A DNA stretch of 40,651 nucleotides from Thermoflexibacter ruber. GTDB lineage: Bacteria; Bacteroidota; Bacteroidia; Cytophagales; Thermoflexibacteraceae. Below, piece after piece: positions 14,160 through 21,964 of the stretch. The translations under genes were made by a program, and so were the position numbers. The stretch lies in NCBI RefSeq assembly GCF_900113045.1, contig NZ_FONY01000034.1, positions 21,243 to 61,893 on the forward strand, given 5' to 3'. The notes under the pieces are model-generated. The model had not been told where the DNA came from. It saw nothing but the letters and a program-made list of their open reading frames with translations, and made no database searches. Positions within the stretch are counted from its first letter, which is position 1; each line of letters starts with the position of its first letter.

Positions 14160-15476
14160 TCATTCTAACACCTCTGCGACTACAAAGGTACTGCCTCCAA
14201 TAAAAACAACGTCATTTTCTCTTGCTTTGCGTTGTGCAGTGTGGTAAGCAGTTAATACCTCTGGTATGACCTCGCCTTGCAAGCCATAAGTAGCGGCTTG
14301 TTGCTGCAAGATAAATGCGTCTAAGCCTCTCATAATGTTAGGTTTGCAAAAATAATAGTAAGCCTCAGTAGGAAGTATAGCTAAAATTTTGCTCAGGTCT
14401 TTGTCATTTACCACACCAAAGACGATGTGTAAGTGTTCGTAGTGAAGTTTTTTAAGCTGTTTGACGACTTGCCTAATTCCTGCTTCGTTATGTCCAGTAT
14501 CACAAACAGTTAAAGGCTTTTTATTCAGTATTTGCCAACGTCCTTTAAGCCCTGTTAGGCTGACTACTTTTTCTATGCCGTTCCGAATATGCTCTTTGCT
14601 TATTTGATAATTTTCCAGTAATTCTATAGTCTTGATTACGCCACATAGATTTTTTTCCTGATAGCCTCCTTTAAGTGGACAGGTAAGATGAGATAAAAAA
14701 ACAGTTTCTTTTTCTTCATCTATTTTTTTTATAATATCAAAAAAATCACCTTCTTCATAGCTTGTATGCTGGTTATCAAAATAATATGAATTTATTTGGT
14801 ACTCTTCCGAAGCAAAGAAAATAGGACTTTGGGTTTGCATGGCTTTGTCTTTAAAAACTGTTTTAACTTCTTCCTGCAACTCGCTAATGACACAAGGAAC
14901 ATGATTTTTGATGATTCCTGCCTTTTCAAAAGCAATTTCTTGTAAGGTGTTTCCAAGAATATTTTGGTGGTCATAGCTAATATTGGTAATTAGAGCAACC
15001 TCTGGGCTAATCACATTAGTGCTGTCCAATCTTCCCCCCAAACCTGTTTCTATCACTGCTATATCTACTTGCTTTTGAGCAAAATACGTAAATGCCATGA
15101 CGGTAGTGAGTTCAAAAAAGGAAGGCTCTATGGTGGCAATGGCTTGCTGCATGTTTTCTACAAAATTGATGATAAACTCCTGCTCGACTTCTTCGCCATT
15201 GACCTTGATGCGTTCTGTAAAACTTTTTAGATGTGGAGAGGTGTAAAGTCCTGTTTTATAGCCTGCACTCTGCAAAATTGAGGCAATGAGGTGAGAGGAA
15301 CTGCCTTTCCCATTTGTTCCTGCAATATGAACTGACTTGAATTGGAAATGTGGATTGCCTACATATTGGCAAAGAGCAAGAGTATTATGTAGGTCTTTTT
15401 TATAAGCCTTTTCTCCTATGCGTTGAAACATAGGCAATTTTGTATAAAGATACTCGATAGTTTCCTTGAAAGTCAT
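14160..15476 (-). CDS. folC: Bifunctional dihydrofolate synthase / folylpolyglutamate synthase
   Basis: 438 residues, normal for FolC. The ATP-binding P-loop is VHIAGTNGKGSSSHLIASIL (residues about 48-67), followed by GLYTSPHLKSFTERIKVNGE, the folate-binding and omega-loop region. VIETGLGGRLDSTNVISPEV carries the family glutamate and Mg-binding part, and VCDTGHNEAGIRQVV is the C-terminal domain motif (H-N). It adds glutamate to dihydropteroate and to folates in the cytoplasm. The upstream epimerase gene stops three bases before this ATG, so the two share a transcript although the functions are unrelated. Confidence 0.95.
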   Translation of the reverse strand: MTFKETIEYLYTKLPMFQRIGEKAYKKDLHNTLALCQYVGNPHFQFKSVHIAGTNGKGSSSHLIASILQSAGYKTGLYTSPHLKSFTERIKVNGEEVEQEFIINFVENMQQAIATIEPSFFELTTVMAFTYFAQKQVDIAVIETGLGGRLDSTNVISPEVALITNISYDHQNILGNTLQEIAFEKAGIIKNHVPCVISELQEEVKTVFKDKAMQTQSPIFFASEEYQINSYYFDNQHTSYEEGDFFDIIKKIDEEKETVFLSHLTCPLKGGYQEKNLCGVIKTIELLENYQISKEHIRNGIEKVVSLTGLKGRWQILNKKPLTVCDTGHNEAGIRQVVKQLKKLHYEHLHIVFGVVNDKDLSKILAILPTEAYYYFCKPNIMRGLDAFILQQQAATYGLQGEVIPEVLTAYHTAQRKARENDVVFIGGSTFVVAEVLE

Positions 15477-15479
15477 GCT

Positions 15480-16472
15480 TTATTTTAGGTTTTCCCAATA
15501 CCATTGAATTGTTTTTTCAAGCCCATCTTTAATGCTATATCTGGGCTGATAGCCAAGCAGTTGCCTTGCTTTCTCTATGGAAGCGTAGCTATGCCGCACA
15601 TCTCCTTTGCGTTCTGTACCAAAAATAGGTTGGACAGAAGCAATCCGACTATCCAAAGGCGTAAGCAAGTCAATTAATGTATTATATAATTCTATTAAAG
15701 TAGTTTGACCATTAAAAGCAATATTATATATTTGGTTCAGTGCATTTTCATTTTTTGTAGTTATGGCTAATTGATTGGCTTGGACAACATCTTCTATATA
15801 AGTGAAATCACGGGATTGCTTACCGTCTCCATTGATAACAGGCGATTGGTGTCGGATAAGTTGGGAAATAAAACGAGGAATGACTGCACTGTACTCTCCT
15901 TCTGGATTTTGATTTTTCCCATATACATTGAAGTATCGCAAGCCGATGCACTGAATACCATAGAGTTCTGAAAAATTTTGAGCATACAGTTCGTTGGTAT
16001 ATTTAGAAATTGCATAAGGTGATAGTGGTTTGCCTATGTGCTGCTCTATTTTGGGTAAGTACGGGTAATCTCCATAAACAGAGGAACTTGAAGCATAGAC
16101 AAATCGCTTTACTTTGGCTCGGACTGAGGCATGGAGTATATTGACAAAACCACCTACATTGACTTGGGTAGTAGCCATAGGGTCGTAAATAGAGCGAGGT
16201 ACGGAACCCAGAGCGGCTTGGTGTAAGACGTAATCTACCCCTGCAAGTGCTTTTTGGCAATCTTGGGCATGGCAAATATCTCCCTCTATGAGCGTGAATT
16301 TTTTATTAGCAAGTAAATGGTTAATGTTAGCATATCTTCCCGTAGAAAAATTGTCTAAGCAAACAACTTCATTCTCTTGGGCTAATAAGGTTTCGCAGAG
16401 ATTTGAGCCGATAAAGCCCGCACCGCCTGTTACTAAAACTCTGCTATGGGTGATTTGTTGATGATGAGTCAT
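15480..16472 (-). CDS. SDR-family UDP-sugar 4-epimerase (UDP-GlcNAc/GalNAc type, WbpP-like)
   Basis: 330 residues from the ATG at 16472 (MTHHQQITHSRVLVTGG); in-frame starts at 16502 (ATG) and 16529 (TTG) would add an unrelated hydrophobic stretch. The NAD-binding motif is VLVTGGAGFIGSNL, followed by DNFSTGR, the SSSSVYGD active-site region and YAISK with the catalytic Tyr and Lys of YxxxK. The HQAALGSVPRSIYDP and VIPRFISQLI segments fit WbpP/TviC-like UDP-N-acetylglucosamine epimerases more than GalE, but substrate assignment by eye is uncertain. It sits directly after a WecA-like transferase gene and before folC, consistent with precursor supply for cell-surface polysaccharide. Confidence 0.88.
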   Translation of the reverse strand: MTHHQQITHSRVLVTGGAGFIGSNLCETLLAQENEVVCLDNFSTGRYANINHLLANKKFTLIEGDICHAQDCQKALAGVDYVLHQAALGSVPRSIYDPMATTQVNVGGFVNILHASVRAKVKRFVYASSSSVYGDYPYLPKIEQHIGKPLSPYAISKYTNELYAQNFSELYGIQCIGLRYFNVYGKNQNPEGEYSAVIPRFISQLIRHQSPVINGDGKQSRDFTYIEDVVQANQLAITTKNENALNQIYNIAFNGQTTLIELYNTLIDLLTPLDSRIASVQPIFGTERKGDVRHSYASIEKARQLLGYQPRYSIKDGLEKTIQWYWENLK

Positions 16473-16568
16473 TGATTTTTCTTCAGAAACCAATGCAAAC
16501 ATTATAAAAGAATTAGAAAAAAGAAACAATTAGTAATAAAATTATTTCTTTCTCTTTTGCATAAGAAA

Positions 16569-17684
16569 TTACTTCACTTGCTTATTTATCTGTAAGTGAG
16601 TAATTTTGGGATTTACCTCGGCTTCTATGACTTTTTCTTTGCCATTGATTTTATTTACTATGACTTTGAGTAAAGTACTGAGTAAAAAGGCAGTAAACAC
16701 CACAATAGGCACGAGGATATTGTCATTCTTCCCATCGGTAAGTACGGCAAAGATAATAAAGAAAACATTGACCAAACTTACTATCAAAGTAGCTTGGATA
16801 TGGCTTAATTTGGCATCTATGAGTAAATGATGCAAGTGGTTGCGGTCTGGGGAGAAAGGAGAACGTTTTTCTAAGATACGAATAACAAATACTCTCAAAG
16901 TATCAAACAAAGGATAAACCAAAATACAGGAAACCAAGCTAACAGGGCTGAGAAAATGCAACACATTGGTAGTTTTCATGACTGCATTCTGATTGATAAA
17001 GCTAATAGTAAGGGTAGCGGCAGTAAAGCCTAAAATCAGCGAACCGCTATCTCCCATGAAAATATGAGTACGATAGTTGTAAATCAAGAAACCAATCAAT
17101 GCTCCTATCATACTAAAACAAATAATTGCTGTAGTATAGTTATGATTCATGAAAAACCAACCGCCATAAAAACAAAAGATGATAATGCTAATCGTTCCTG
17201 CTAAGCCGTCTATGCCGTCTATCAAATTGAAAGCATTGGTAACTACAATGACTGTCAGCAAGGTAACTGCATAGCCCCAATACTCATTGATTTCATAGAC
17301 ACCTAAAAAGCCATGCAAAGAAGTAAGGCGAATATCCCCTAAGTACATTATCAAGAAAGCGGCAATAGTTTCGATAGTAACCTTTACAGTGGGGCTGAGT
17401 GGCATAAAGTCATCTCGCAAACCCACAATAAAAACGCCTGTAATCGCCGCTGCAAAATATTGGATATTGACAAATTGGTCTTGGATAAATGACCATACCA
17501 ACATGGAAAGAATAAATCCTAAATAGATTGCGATGCCTCCAAAGCGAGGCACTTTATGAGAGTGTATTTTCCTCTCGTCAGGTTCGTCGTGATACTCGTT
17601 GGCATGAGCTACATGGATAATCTCTGGTGTAAGAAAGTAAGTAATAACAAAAGATGATATAAGGCAAAATATAATAGAATACAT
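16569..17684 (-). CDS. WecA/TagO-like undecaprenyl-phosphate sugar-1-phosphate transferase (GT4, MraY superfamily)
   Basis: 371 residues with about ten membrane helices. Superfamily motifs in order: DEPDERKIHSHKVPRFGGIA (cytoplasmic loop 1), GLRDDFMPLSP (the DD Mg-binding pair), NAFNLIDGIDGLAG (the loop with the catalytic Asp), IFMGDSGSLILGF and SPDRNHLHHLL (His-rich loop of polyprenyl-P GlcNAc-1-P transferases). WecA-like rather than MraY, because of the HxHHLL loop. It starts lipid-linked glycan synthesis by moving a UDP-HexNAc phospho-sugar to undecaprenyl phosphate at the inner membrane. The neighbouring epimerase gene (96 bases downstream) fits with this. Confidence 0.9.
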   Translation of the reverse strand: MYSIIFCLISSFVITYFLTPEIIHVAHANEYHDEPDERKIHSHKVPRFGGIAIYLGFILSMLVWSFIQDQFVNIQYFAAAITGVFIVGLRDDFMPLSPTVKVTIETIAAFLIMYLGDIRLTSLHGFLGVYEINEYWGYAVTLLTVIVVTNAFNLIDGIDGLAGTISIIIFCFYGGWFFMNHNYTTAIICFSMIGALIGFLIYNYRTHIFMGDSGSLILGFTAATLTISFINQNAVMKTTNVLHFLSPVSLVSCILVYPLFDTLRVFVIRILEKRSPFSPDRNHLHHLLIDAKLSHIQATLIVSLVNVFFIIFAVLTDGKNDNILVPIVVFTAFLLSTLLKVIVNKINGKEKVIEAEVNPKITHLQINKQVK

Positions 17685-17775
17685 GATAATTTAGGTTGTA
17701 AATTCCAATTTTCCTAAAAAGAAAATTTTTTAGTAATGTTTAAGTTAGTTCATTTGATGCGCCCATTTCTGCATC

Positions 17776-18294
17776 TCACTTATTGGTTAAAGTATCAGTT
17801 TTATCATTAAATGCCTTGTACTTAGTTGGTAAAGCATTGGTCTTCAGGTGAATCATTGGTTTTACCCAATCTAAGAATCCTTTTTTCCATATATACACCA
17901 AACCCAATGCCAAAATCAAAATAAAAATTAGCATTTCTGAAAAACTAAACCACCCCCACAGTCCATCTGTACTTTTGATGTATGCTTTTTTCCCAAAAAC
18001 TACTGACCAAGGAAAAAGAAAAACTAACTCCGCCTCAAATAGCATAAATATCAATCCAACTACATAAAATCTGCTATTAAACTGACCAGAAGCATGGTTT
18101 ACCGTGTCTTCTCCACACTCATAAGCAGCTAATTTTTCCTCATTGGGACGTTTCGGACTTAGCAAACTCGAAATAAATAACGCTAATGGTACAAAGATTA
18201 TTGCACCGATGATAAATAACAAAATAAATCCAAAATCTGTAAGCAAAATTTCTATGGTTAAAATGACTAATCTTATTTGCCCGCAAAAGTACAT
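17776..18294 (-). CDS. nuoA: NADH-quinone oxidoreductase subunit A
   Basis: 172 residues, longer than most NuoA proteins (about 120-150). Three membrane helices: residues about 20-45, 78-98 and 115-136. Family signatures RPNEEKLAAYECGED and FYVVGLIFMLFEAELVFLFPW are present, including the acidic Glu of the second helix. The extra length is at the C-terminus (KPMIHLKTNALPTKYKAF..), a charged tail. NuoA is a membrane subunit of complex I near the quinone site. The next gene on this strand is the WecA-like transferase, so nuoB and the rest of the operon are not downstream; they may be elsewhere in the genome. Confidence 0.93.
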   Translation of the reverse strand: MYFCGQIRLVILTIEILLTDFGFILLFIIGAIIFVPLALFISSLLSPKRPNEEKLAAYECGEDTVNHASGQFNSRFYVVGLIFMLFEAELVFLFPWSVVFGKKAYIKSTDGLWGWFSFSEMLIFILILALGLVYIWKKGFLDWVKPMIHLKTNALPTKYKAFNDKTDTLTNK

Positions 18295-18376
18295 GATATT
18301 AGGTTAAATAAAAAACTTCTGCTATTTTATACTCCATCAAAAGTGTTTTTGAAATTTTCTTTACTCCAAAATCCCT

Positions 18377-18606
18377 GTTCTCTGACACTTTCCGTGTAAA
18401 ACTTAGGTAAGCATTGGACTTTCAGACTAACACCATAGGTGTACTATTTTTGTAGAAAATAATGAATAAAACCGCGCAGCGGTGGCATATTTCACGCCTA
18501 CGACCTTGCTGTAGGTGGGTTGGACTTACTCTTTTCTACCAAGATGACAGCCCTACGGGCTTAAAGTTAGATGTAGTATTGTTCATTGGAAAAAGTGTCA
18601 GAGAAC
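18377..18606. mobile_element. MITE-like non-autonomous element with 15-bp TIRs and near-perfect 10-bp target duplication
   Basis: GTTCTCTGACACTTT (18377-18391) is the exact inverse of AAAGTGTCAGAGAAC (18592-18606). Directly outside are CAAAATCCCT (18367-18376) and CAAAGTCCCT (18607-18616), a direct repeat with 9 of 10 bases identical. The 230-bp interior has no credible ORF but four short hairpins: ACACC-ATA-GGTGT (18430-18442), ACCGC-GCA-GCGGT (18471-18483), CCTAC/GTAGG (18497-18515) and AGCCC-TAC-GGGCT (18549-18561), and is more GC-rich than its surroundings. A 10-bp duplication fits IS4-type transposases, but the mobilising IS is not in the window. Confidence 0.7.
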
Positions 18607-18705
18607 CAAAGTCCCTTTCTTAGCAAGAGAAAGGAATTGAAAAATCATTTTATTTTGAGCATAAAATTGATAGACTGTAAAGTAGTCTTAAAGGTGAAAA
18701 TTACT

Positions 18706-18713
18706 TACCTTTG
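18706..18713 (+). promoter_or_regulatory. -7 promoter element of leucine dehydrogenase
   Basis: TACCTTTG matches TAnnTTTG and lies 43 bases before the chosen ATG at 18757. No good TTTG stands 19 bases upstream, so the -33 part is weak. It lies outside the MITE-like element. The rest of 18617-18756 shows nothing else. Confidence 0.5.
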
Positions 18714-18756
18714 TGCTATCTTAACCAATAAAAAACGTAAAATACTTAAAATCAAA

Positions 18757-19869
18757 ATGTTAGAATCAACAACCTTAGCCGTAAAAGAGCAAGAAAAAAC
18801 AGTCGCTCTTTTTGATACCCTTGCTCAAATGGGACACGAGCAAATCGTATTTTGTAATGACCCTCAGTCTGGTTTAAAAGCAATTATTGCAGTACATAGC
18901 AGTATTTTAGGACCTGCCTTAGGAGGAGTAAGAATGTGGAACTATGCTACAGAGCAAGAAGCCCTCAATGATGTGCTTCGTCTATCAAGGGGCATGACCT
19001 TTAAGAATGCGATTGCAGGACTGAACTTAGGCGGTGGTAAAGCGGTAATCATTAGCAATCCGCGTAAAGATAAGTCAGAAGCATTACTACGAATCTATGG
19101 GAAGTTTGTTAAAAACTTGAATGGTAAGTATTTGACAGCAGAAGATGTAGGCATGACAGAGAAAGATATGGAATATATCAGTATGGAAACAAAATACGTT
19201 ACAGGACTGCCTCATTACTTAGGAGGAAGCGGCGCCCCAGCCCCTATGACTGCTTACGGTACTTATATGGGCATGAAAGCCGCTGCAAAAAAGGTATATG
19301 GTAGCGATAGCTTAGCAGGTAAACGTATTGCGATTCAAGGAGTTGGACACGTAGGCGAAGTATTAGTAGATTACTTGACCAAAGAGGGTAGCAAGGTATT
19401 TATCACAGACATTTATGAAGATAGAATCAAAGCAGTGGCAAATAAATACAAGGTAGAAGTAGTTGATAAAGAAACTATTTATGATTTAGATATGGATATT
19501 TACTCTCCATGTGCTTTGGGTGCAACTGTCAATGATGATACGCTTGACCGCCTGAAATGTACTATCATCGCAGGCTGCGCCAACAATCAACTCAAAGATG
19601 AAAAAATACATGGACAAGAGTGTCTAAAGCGAGGCATTGTCTATGCTCCTGATTTTCTGATTAATGCAGGCGGGGTAATAAATATTGCTACTGAGGTAAA
19701 TGGTAGCTATAACCAAGCATGGGCAAAGGCACAAACAGAAACAATCTATGAAAAAACCTTAGAAGTACTAAATGTTTCGCTTTCACAAGGTCGCAATGCC
19801 CAAGAAGTAGCTATGGAAATGGCTCTCAGACGCATCAATGAGATAGGCAGAATCAAAGCCATGTATTAA
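18757..19869 (+). CDS. Leucine dehydrogenase (Glu/Leu/Phe/Val dehydrogenase family)
   Basis: 370 residues from the ATG at 18757 (MLESTTLAVKEQ). The frame stays open upstream to a TTG at 18586, but that would begin inside the MITE-like inverted repeat and adds 57 residues with no family match. Substrate domain: GPALGGVRMW and GLNLGGGKAVI, with Lys95 as catalytic lysine candidate. NAD domain: IAIQGVGHVGEVLVDYL with the GxGxxG loop. C-terminal DFLINAGGVINIATE is typical. The length and the NDPQSGLKAIIAVHSS segment fit leucine rather than glutamate dehydrogenase. It interconverts branched-chain amino acids and their 2-oxo acids in the cytoplasm, feeding branched fatty acid synthesis. A perfect terminator follows. 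Confidence 0.93.
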   Translation: MLESTTLAVKEQEKTVALFDTLAQMGHEQIVFCNDPQSGLKAIIAVHSSILGPALGGVRMWNYATEQEALNDVLRLSRGMTFKNAIAGLNLGGGKAVIISNPRKDKSEALLRIYGKFVKNLNGKYLTAEDVGMTEKDMEYISMETKYVTGLPHYLGGSGAPAPMTAYGTYMGMKAAAKKVYGSDSLAGKRIAIQGVGHVGEVLVDYLTKEGSKVFITDIYEDRIKAVANKYKVEVVDKETIYDLDMDIYSPCALGATVNDDTLDRLKCTIIAGCANNQLKDEKIHGQECLKRGIVYAPDFLINAGGVINIATEVNGSYNQAWAKAQTETIYEKTLEVLNVSLSQGRNAQEVAMEMALRRINEIGRIKAMY

Positions 19870-19903
19870 TCTTTTCATCATTATTTCATAATGGCTACTA
19901 AGG

Positions 19904-19943
19904 GGTGATTACTTTTTTACATAAGAAAGTAATCACCTTTTTT
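19904..19943 (+). terminator. Rho-independent terminator of leucine dehydrogenase
   Basis: GGTGATTACTTT (19904-19915) and AAAGTAATCACC (19926-19937) are perfect 12-bp inverted repeats with a 10-base loop, followed by TTTTTT (19938-19943). Confidence 0.92.
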
Positions 19944-20046
19944 ATCTCAATTTTTCTAAGCTATCTGACTTATATTTTTATACACATTCATCTACAATAA
20001 AGGATATAATTTCATAAATTTCTCTTATCTTTAAATTTGCGATAAT

Positions 20047-20075
20047 AACTTGGACAAGTTTTATTAATATATTTG
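20047..20075 (+). promoter_or_regulatory. Possible promoter with a dyad, upstream of the OmpL47-repeat protein gene
   Basis: TATATTTG (20068-20075) matches the -7 consensus. Just upstream is the dyad AACTTG-GA-CAAGTT (20047-20060), which overlaps where a regulator of this promoter would bind. The -33 match is poor. Confidence 0.4.
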
Positions 20076-20130
20076 CAAAGCAAGTGCGTTCATTTTCAAG
20101 TTTTACCTCTTACTAATCCTTAATTTCTCT

Positions 20131-21894
20131 ATGAGAAAGCTAATTTTTTCTTGTATTTTTCTATCTATTTTGTCGTTGAGTGATAGTTTTGCTCAACAAC
20201 CTCGAGTACACACAAAGACCAAATACATAGACGAGCAAGGTCGCTATTTTCAACATGTTTCTCTACCTGTTTACCTTTTTTTAAGCACTACTTCCGAAGG
20301 AGAAGAAAGGGTACGCCTACAAACAACGACTAAAAATCCTCAGCAAAATGCCTTTTATTTAGATGGTCATGGAAAGCATTTTATTCGCCACCCTATTACC
20401 AAAGGAAAACAAGCAGGAGATGAGATTCGCTTTGTAATCTATGCCGATGGGATAGCTCCTATTTCATCTATCAAATTTCAGAATGCTCTCTCTTACTATC
20501 ACCCTGAGAAAAAAGTGCAATTTTTTGGGAAAGGACTGACCGCTTCCTTGACTGCCACTGATGAGATGTCTGGGGTACAACAAATATATAGCTCCTTAGA
20601 CAAGTCTGATTATCAGGAATATAAAGGTACAGTTAGTTTTGAGAAAGAAAAGGAATACTTGTATCAGTTTTATACGGTGGACCGAGTAGGCAATGCAGAG
20701 AAGCCACAAGTGCGTAGATTCATGGTGGATTTAACGCCTCCTATTTCAGAGCCGAGCCTTAGGATAGATTTACTTGGTGATGTTATCTCGCCACGTACTC
20801 AAATCGCTCTTTCTGCTACAGATGCAGGGGCAGGAGTAAAAAAAATAGAATATAAAATAGATGATGAGCCTACTTACCGTACTTATACCAATCCTTTTGA
20901 TTTGCGAACACTATCAGACAATGAGCATGTGATTACCTATCGTGCTGTAGATAACGTGGGAAATGTGGAACAGGAAAAAATCTTGCCTATTTACTTAGAC
21001 AAAAACCCTCCCATAGTCAATTCGGAAATCTTGGGAGACCGTTTTGTAGTAGGGGGGAGAACTTATTTCTCAGGAAGGACAAAACTTAAACTACAAGCCT
21101 TAGATAATAAATCAGGTGTGCAAGACATTTACTATTCTATAGATGGAGGAGAATATAAAAAATATGAAGATGCTTTTTATCTGCCTACTAAAGCAGGAAA
21201 TCACTTTGTAAATTATTACGCTATTGATAAAGTAGGGAACAGGGGCAGCGGAAGGTTTGAAAGAGATGTTACTGCAATGTATATGGACTTGACAGGTCCT
21301 AAACTCAGTTTTAGTTTCTCGGGAAAGACTTTTACGATGCAAGACACAGTGTATATTAGCGACCGCACTCAAATCAATCTTTTTGCTTCTGATGCCGAGT
21401 CAGGAGTCCAGCAAATTAGCTATAACCTTCAAGGTCAAGATGATAGCAATGAAATAGATTACTTGGGTAGTCCTTTTACTGTCAGCAAAGAAGGATTGCA
21501 CGAAATCATGTTTTTTGGTTACGACAATGTAAATAACCGCAATAGACAAAAATTTCACTTCATAGTAGATAAAATAGGACCGCAAATCTTTGCTCACTTC
21601 AGCGTAAAGCCCATAGAACAGCGAGTTTTGAGTGCAGTTAGCCCTAATGCTCCCGTTTCTAATAGTGGTATTATCAACGTATATCCCAGACATGTAACAG
21701 TTTTCTTAGCGGCTACCGATGACAAAGTAGGGTATGATAGGATTTACTATAAACTCAATAATAACATAGAGCAACTCTATACCATGCCTATTACTAATTT
21801 CCCCGCAGGAAAGCTGAATATACTGACCATCAGAGCAATAGACAAGTTAGGAAATGAAAGTGTAGAAGAAATGCAATTTCAGACAGACAAGTAA
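20131..21894 (+). CDS. Secreted protein with five OmpL47-type beta-sandwich repeats
   Basis: 587 residues. Signal peptide MRKLIFSCIFLSILSLSDSF, cleaved around AQQ. About five repeats of 90-110 residues follow, each with the pattern [AS]-T/L/S-D-x-x-[SA]-G-V-x-x-I-x-Y, a central Y-x-x-Y, and an end such as YRAVDNVGNVE or YYAIDKVGNRG: ATDEMSGVQQIYSS, ATDAGAGVKKIEYK, ALDNKSGVQDIYYS, ASDAESGVQQISYN and a weaker ATDDKVGYDRIYYK. These are OmpL47/chitobiase-like (Ig-fold) modules used in surface adhesion or as spacers. No catalytic domain and no type IX C-terminal signal is evident, so a periplasmic or surface structural role is all that can be said. It ends at a strong bidirectional terminator. Confidence 0.82.
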   Translation: MRKLIFSCIFLSILSLSDSFAQQPRVHTKTKYIDEQGRYFQHVSLPVYLFLSTTSEGEERVRLQTTTKNPQQNAFYLDGHGKHFIRHPITKGKQAGDEIRFVIYADGIAPISSIKFQNALSYYHPEKKVQFFGKGLTASLTATDEMSGVQQIYSSLDKSDYQEYKGTVSFEKEKEYLYQFYTVDRVGNAEKPQVRRFMVDLTPPISEPSLRIDLLGDVISPRTQIALSATDAGAGVKKIEYKIDDEPTYRTYTNPFDLRTLSDNEHVITYRAVDNVGNVEQEKILPIYLDKNPPIVNSEILGDRFVVGGRTYFSGRTKLKLQALDNKSGVQDIYYSIDGGEYKKYEDAFYLPTKAGNHFVNYYAIDKVGNRGSGRFERDVTAMYMDLTGPKLSFSFSGKTFTMQDTVYISDRTQINLFASDAESGVQQISYNLQGQDDSNEIDYLGSPFTVSKEGLHEIMFFGYDNVNNRNRQKFHFIVDKIGPQIFAHFSVKPIEQRVLSAVSPNAPVSNSGIINVYPRHVTVFLAATDDKVGYDRIYYKLNNNIEQLYTMPITNFPAGKLNILTIRAIDKLGNESVEEMQFQTDK

Positions 21895-21908
21895 AAGTTC
21901 GTGTATAA

Positions 21909-21946
21909 AAAAAAAGGGAGGCTCTCTTAAAAGCCTCCCTTTTTTT
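21909..21946. terminator. Strong bidirectional terminator
   Basis: AAAAAAAGGGAGGC (21909-21922) and GCCTCCCTTTTTTT (21933-21946) are perfect 14-bp inverted repeats around a 10-base loop. It has a T-run on each strand and separates the convergent OmpL47-repeat and TonB receptor genes. Confidence 0.95.
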
Positions 21947-21964
21947 ATGCTCTATATTTTTTGC

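Noticed and set aside
18430-18561. Hairpin-rich GC island as a tRNA or structured RNA gene
   Set aside because: No cloverleaf or known RNA core; the hairpins are short and lie within terminal inverted repeats of a MITE-like element.
18586-18756. N-terminal extension of leucine dehydrogenase from a TTG at 18586
   Set aside because: It would start inside the MITE-like inverted repeat, lacks family similarity, and a good -7 element lies downstream at 18706.
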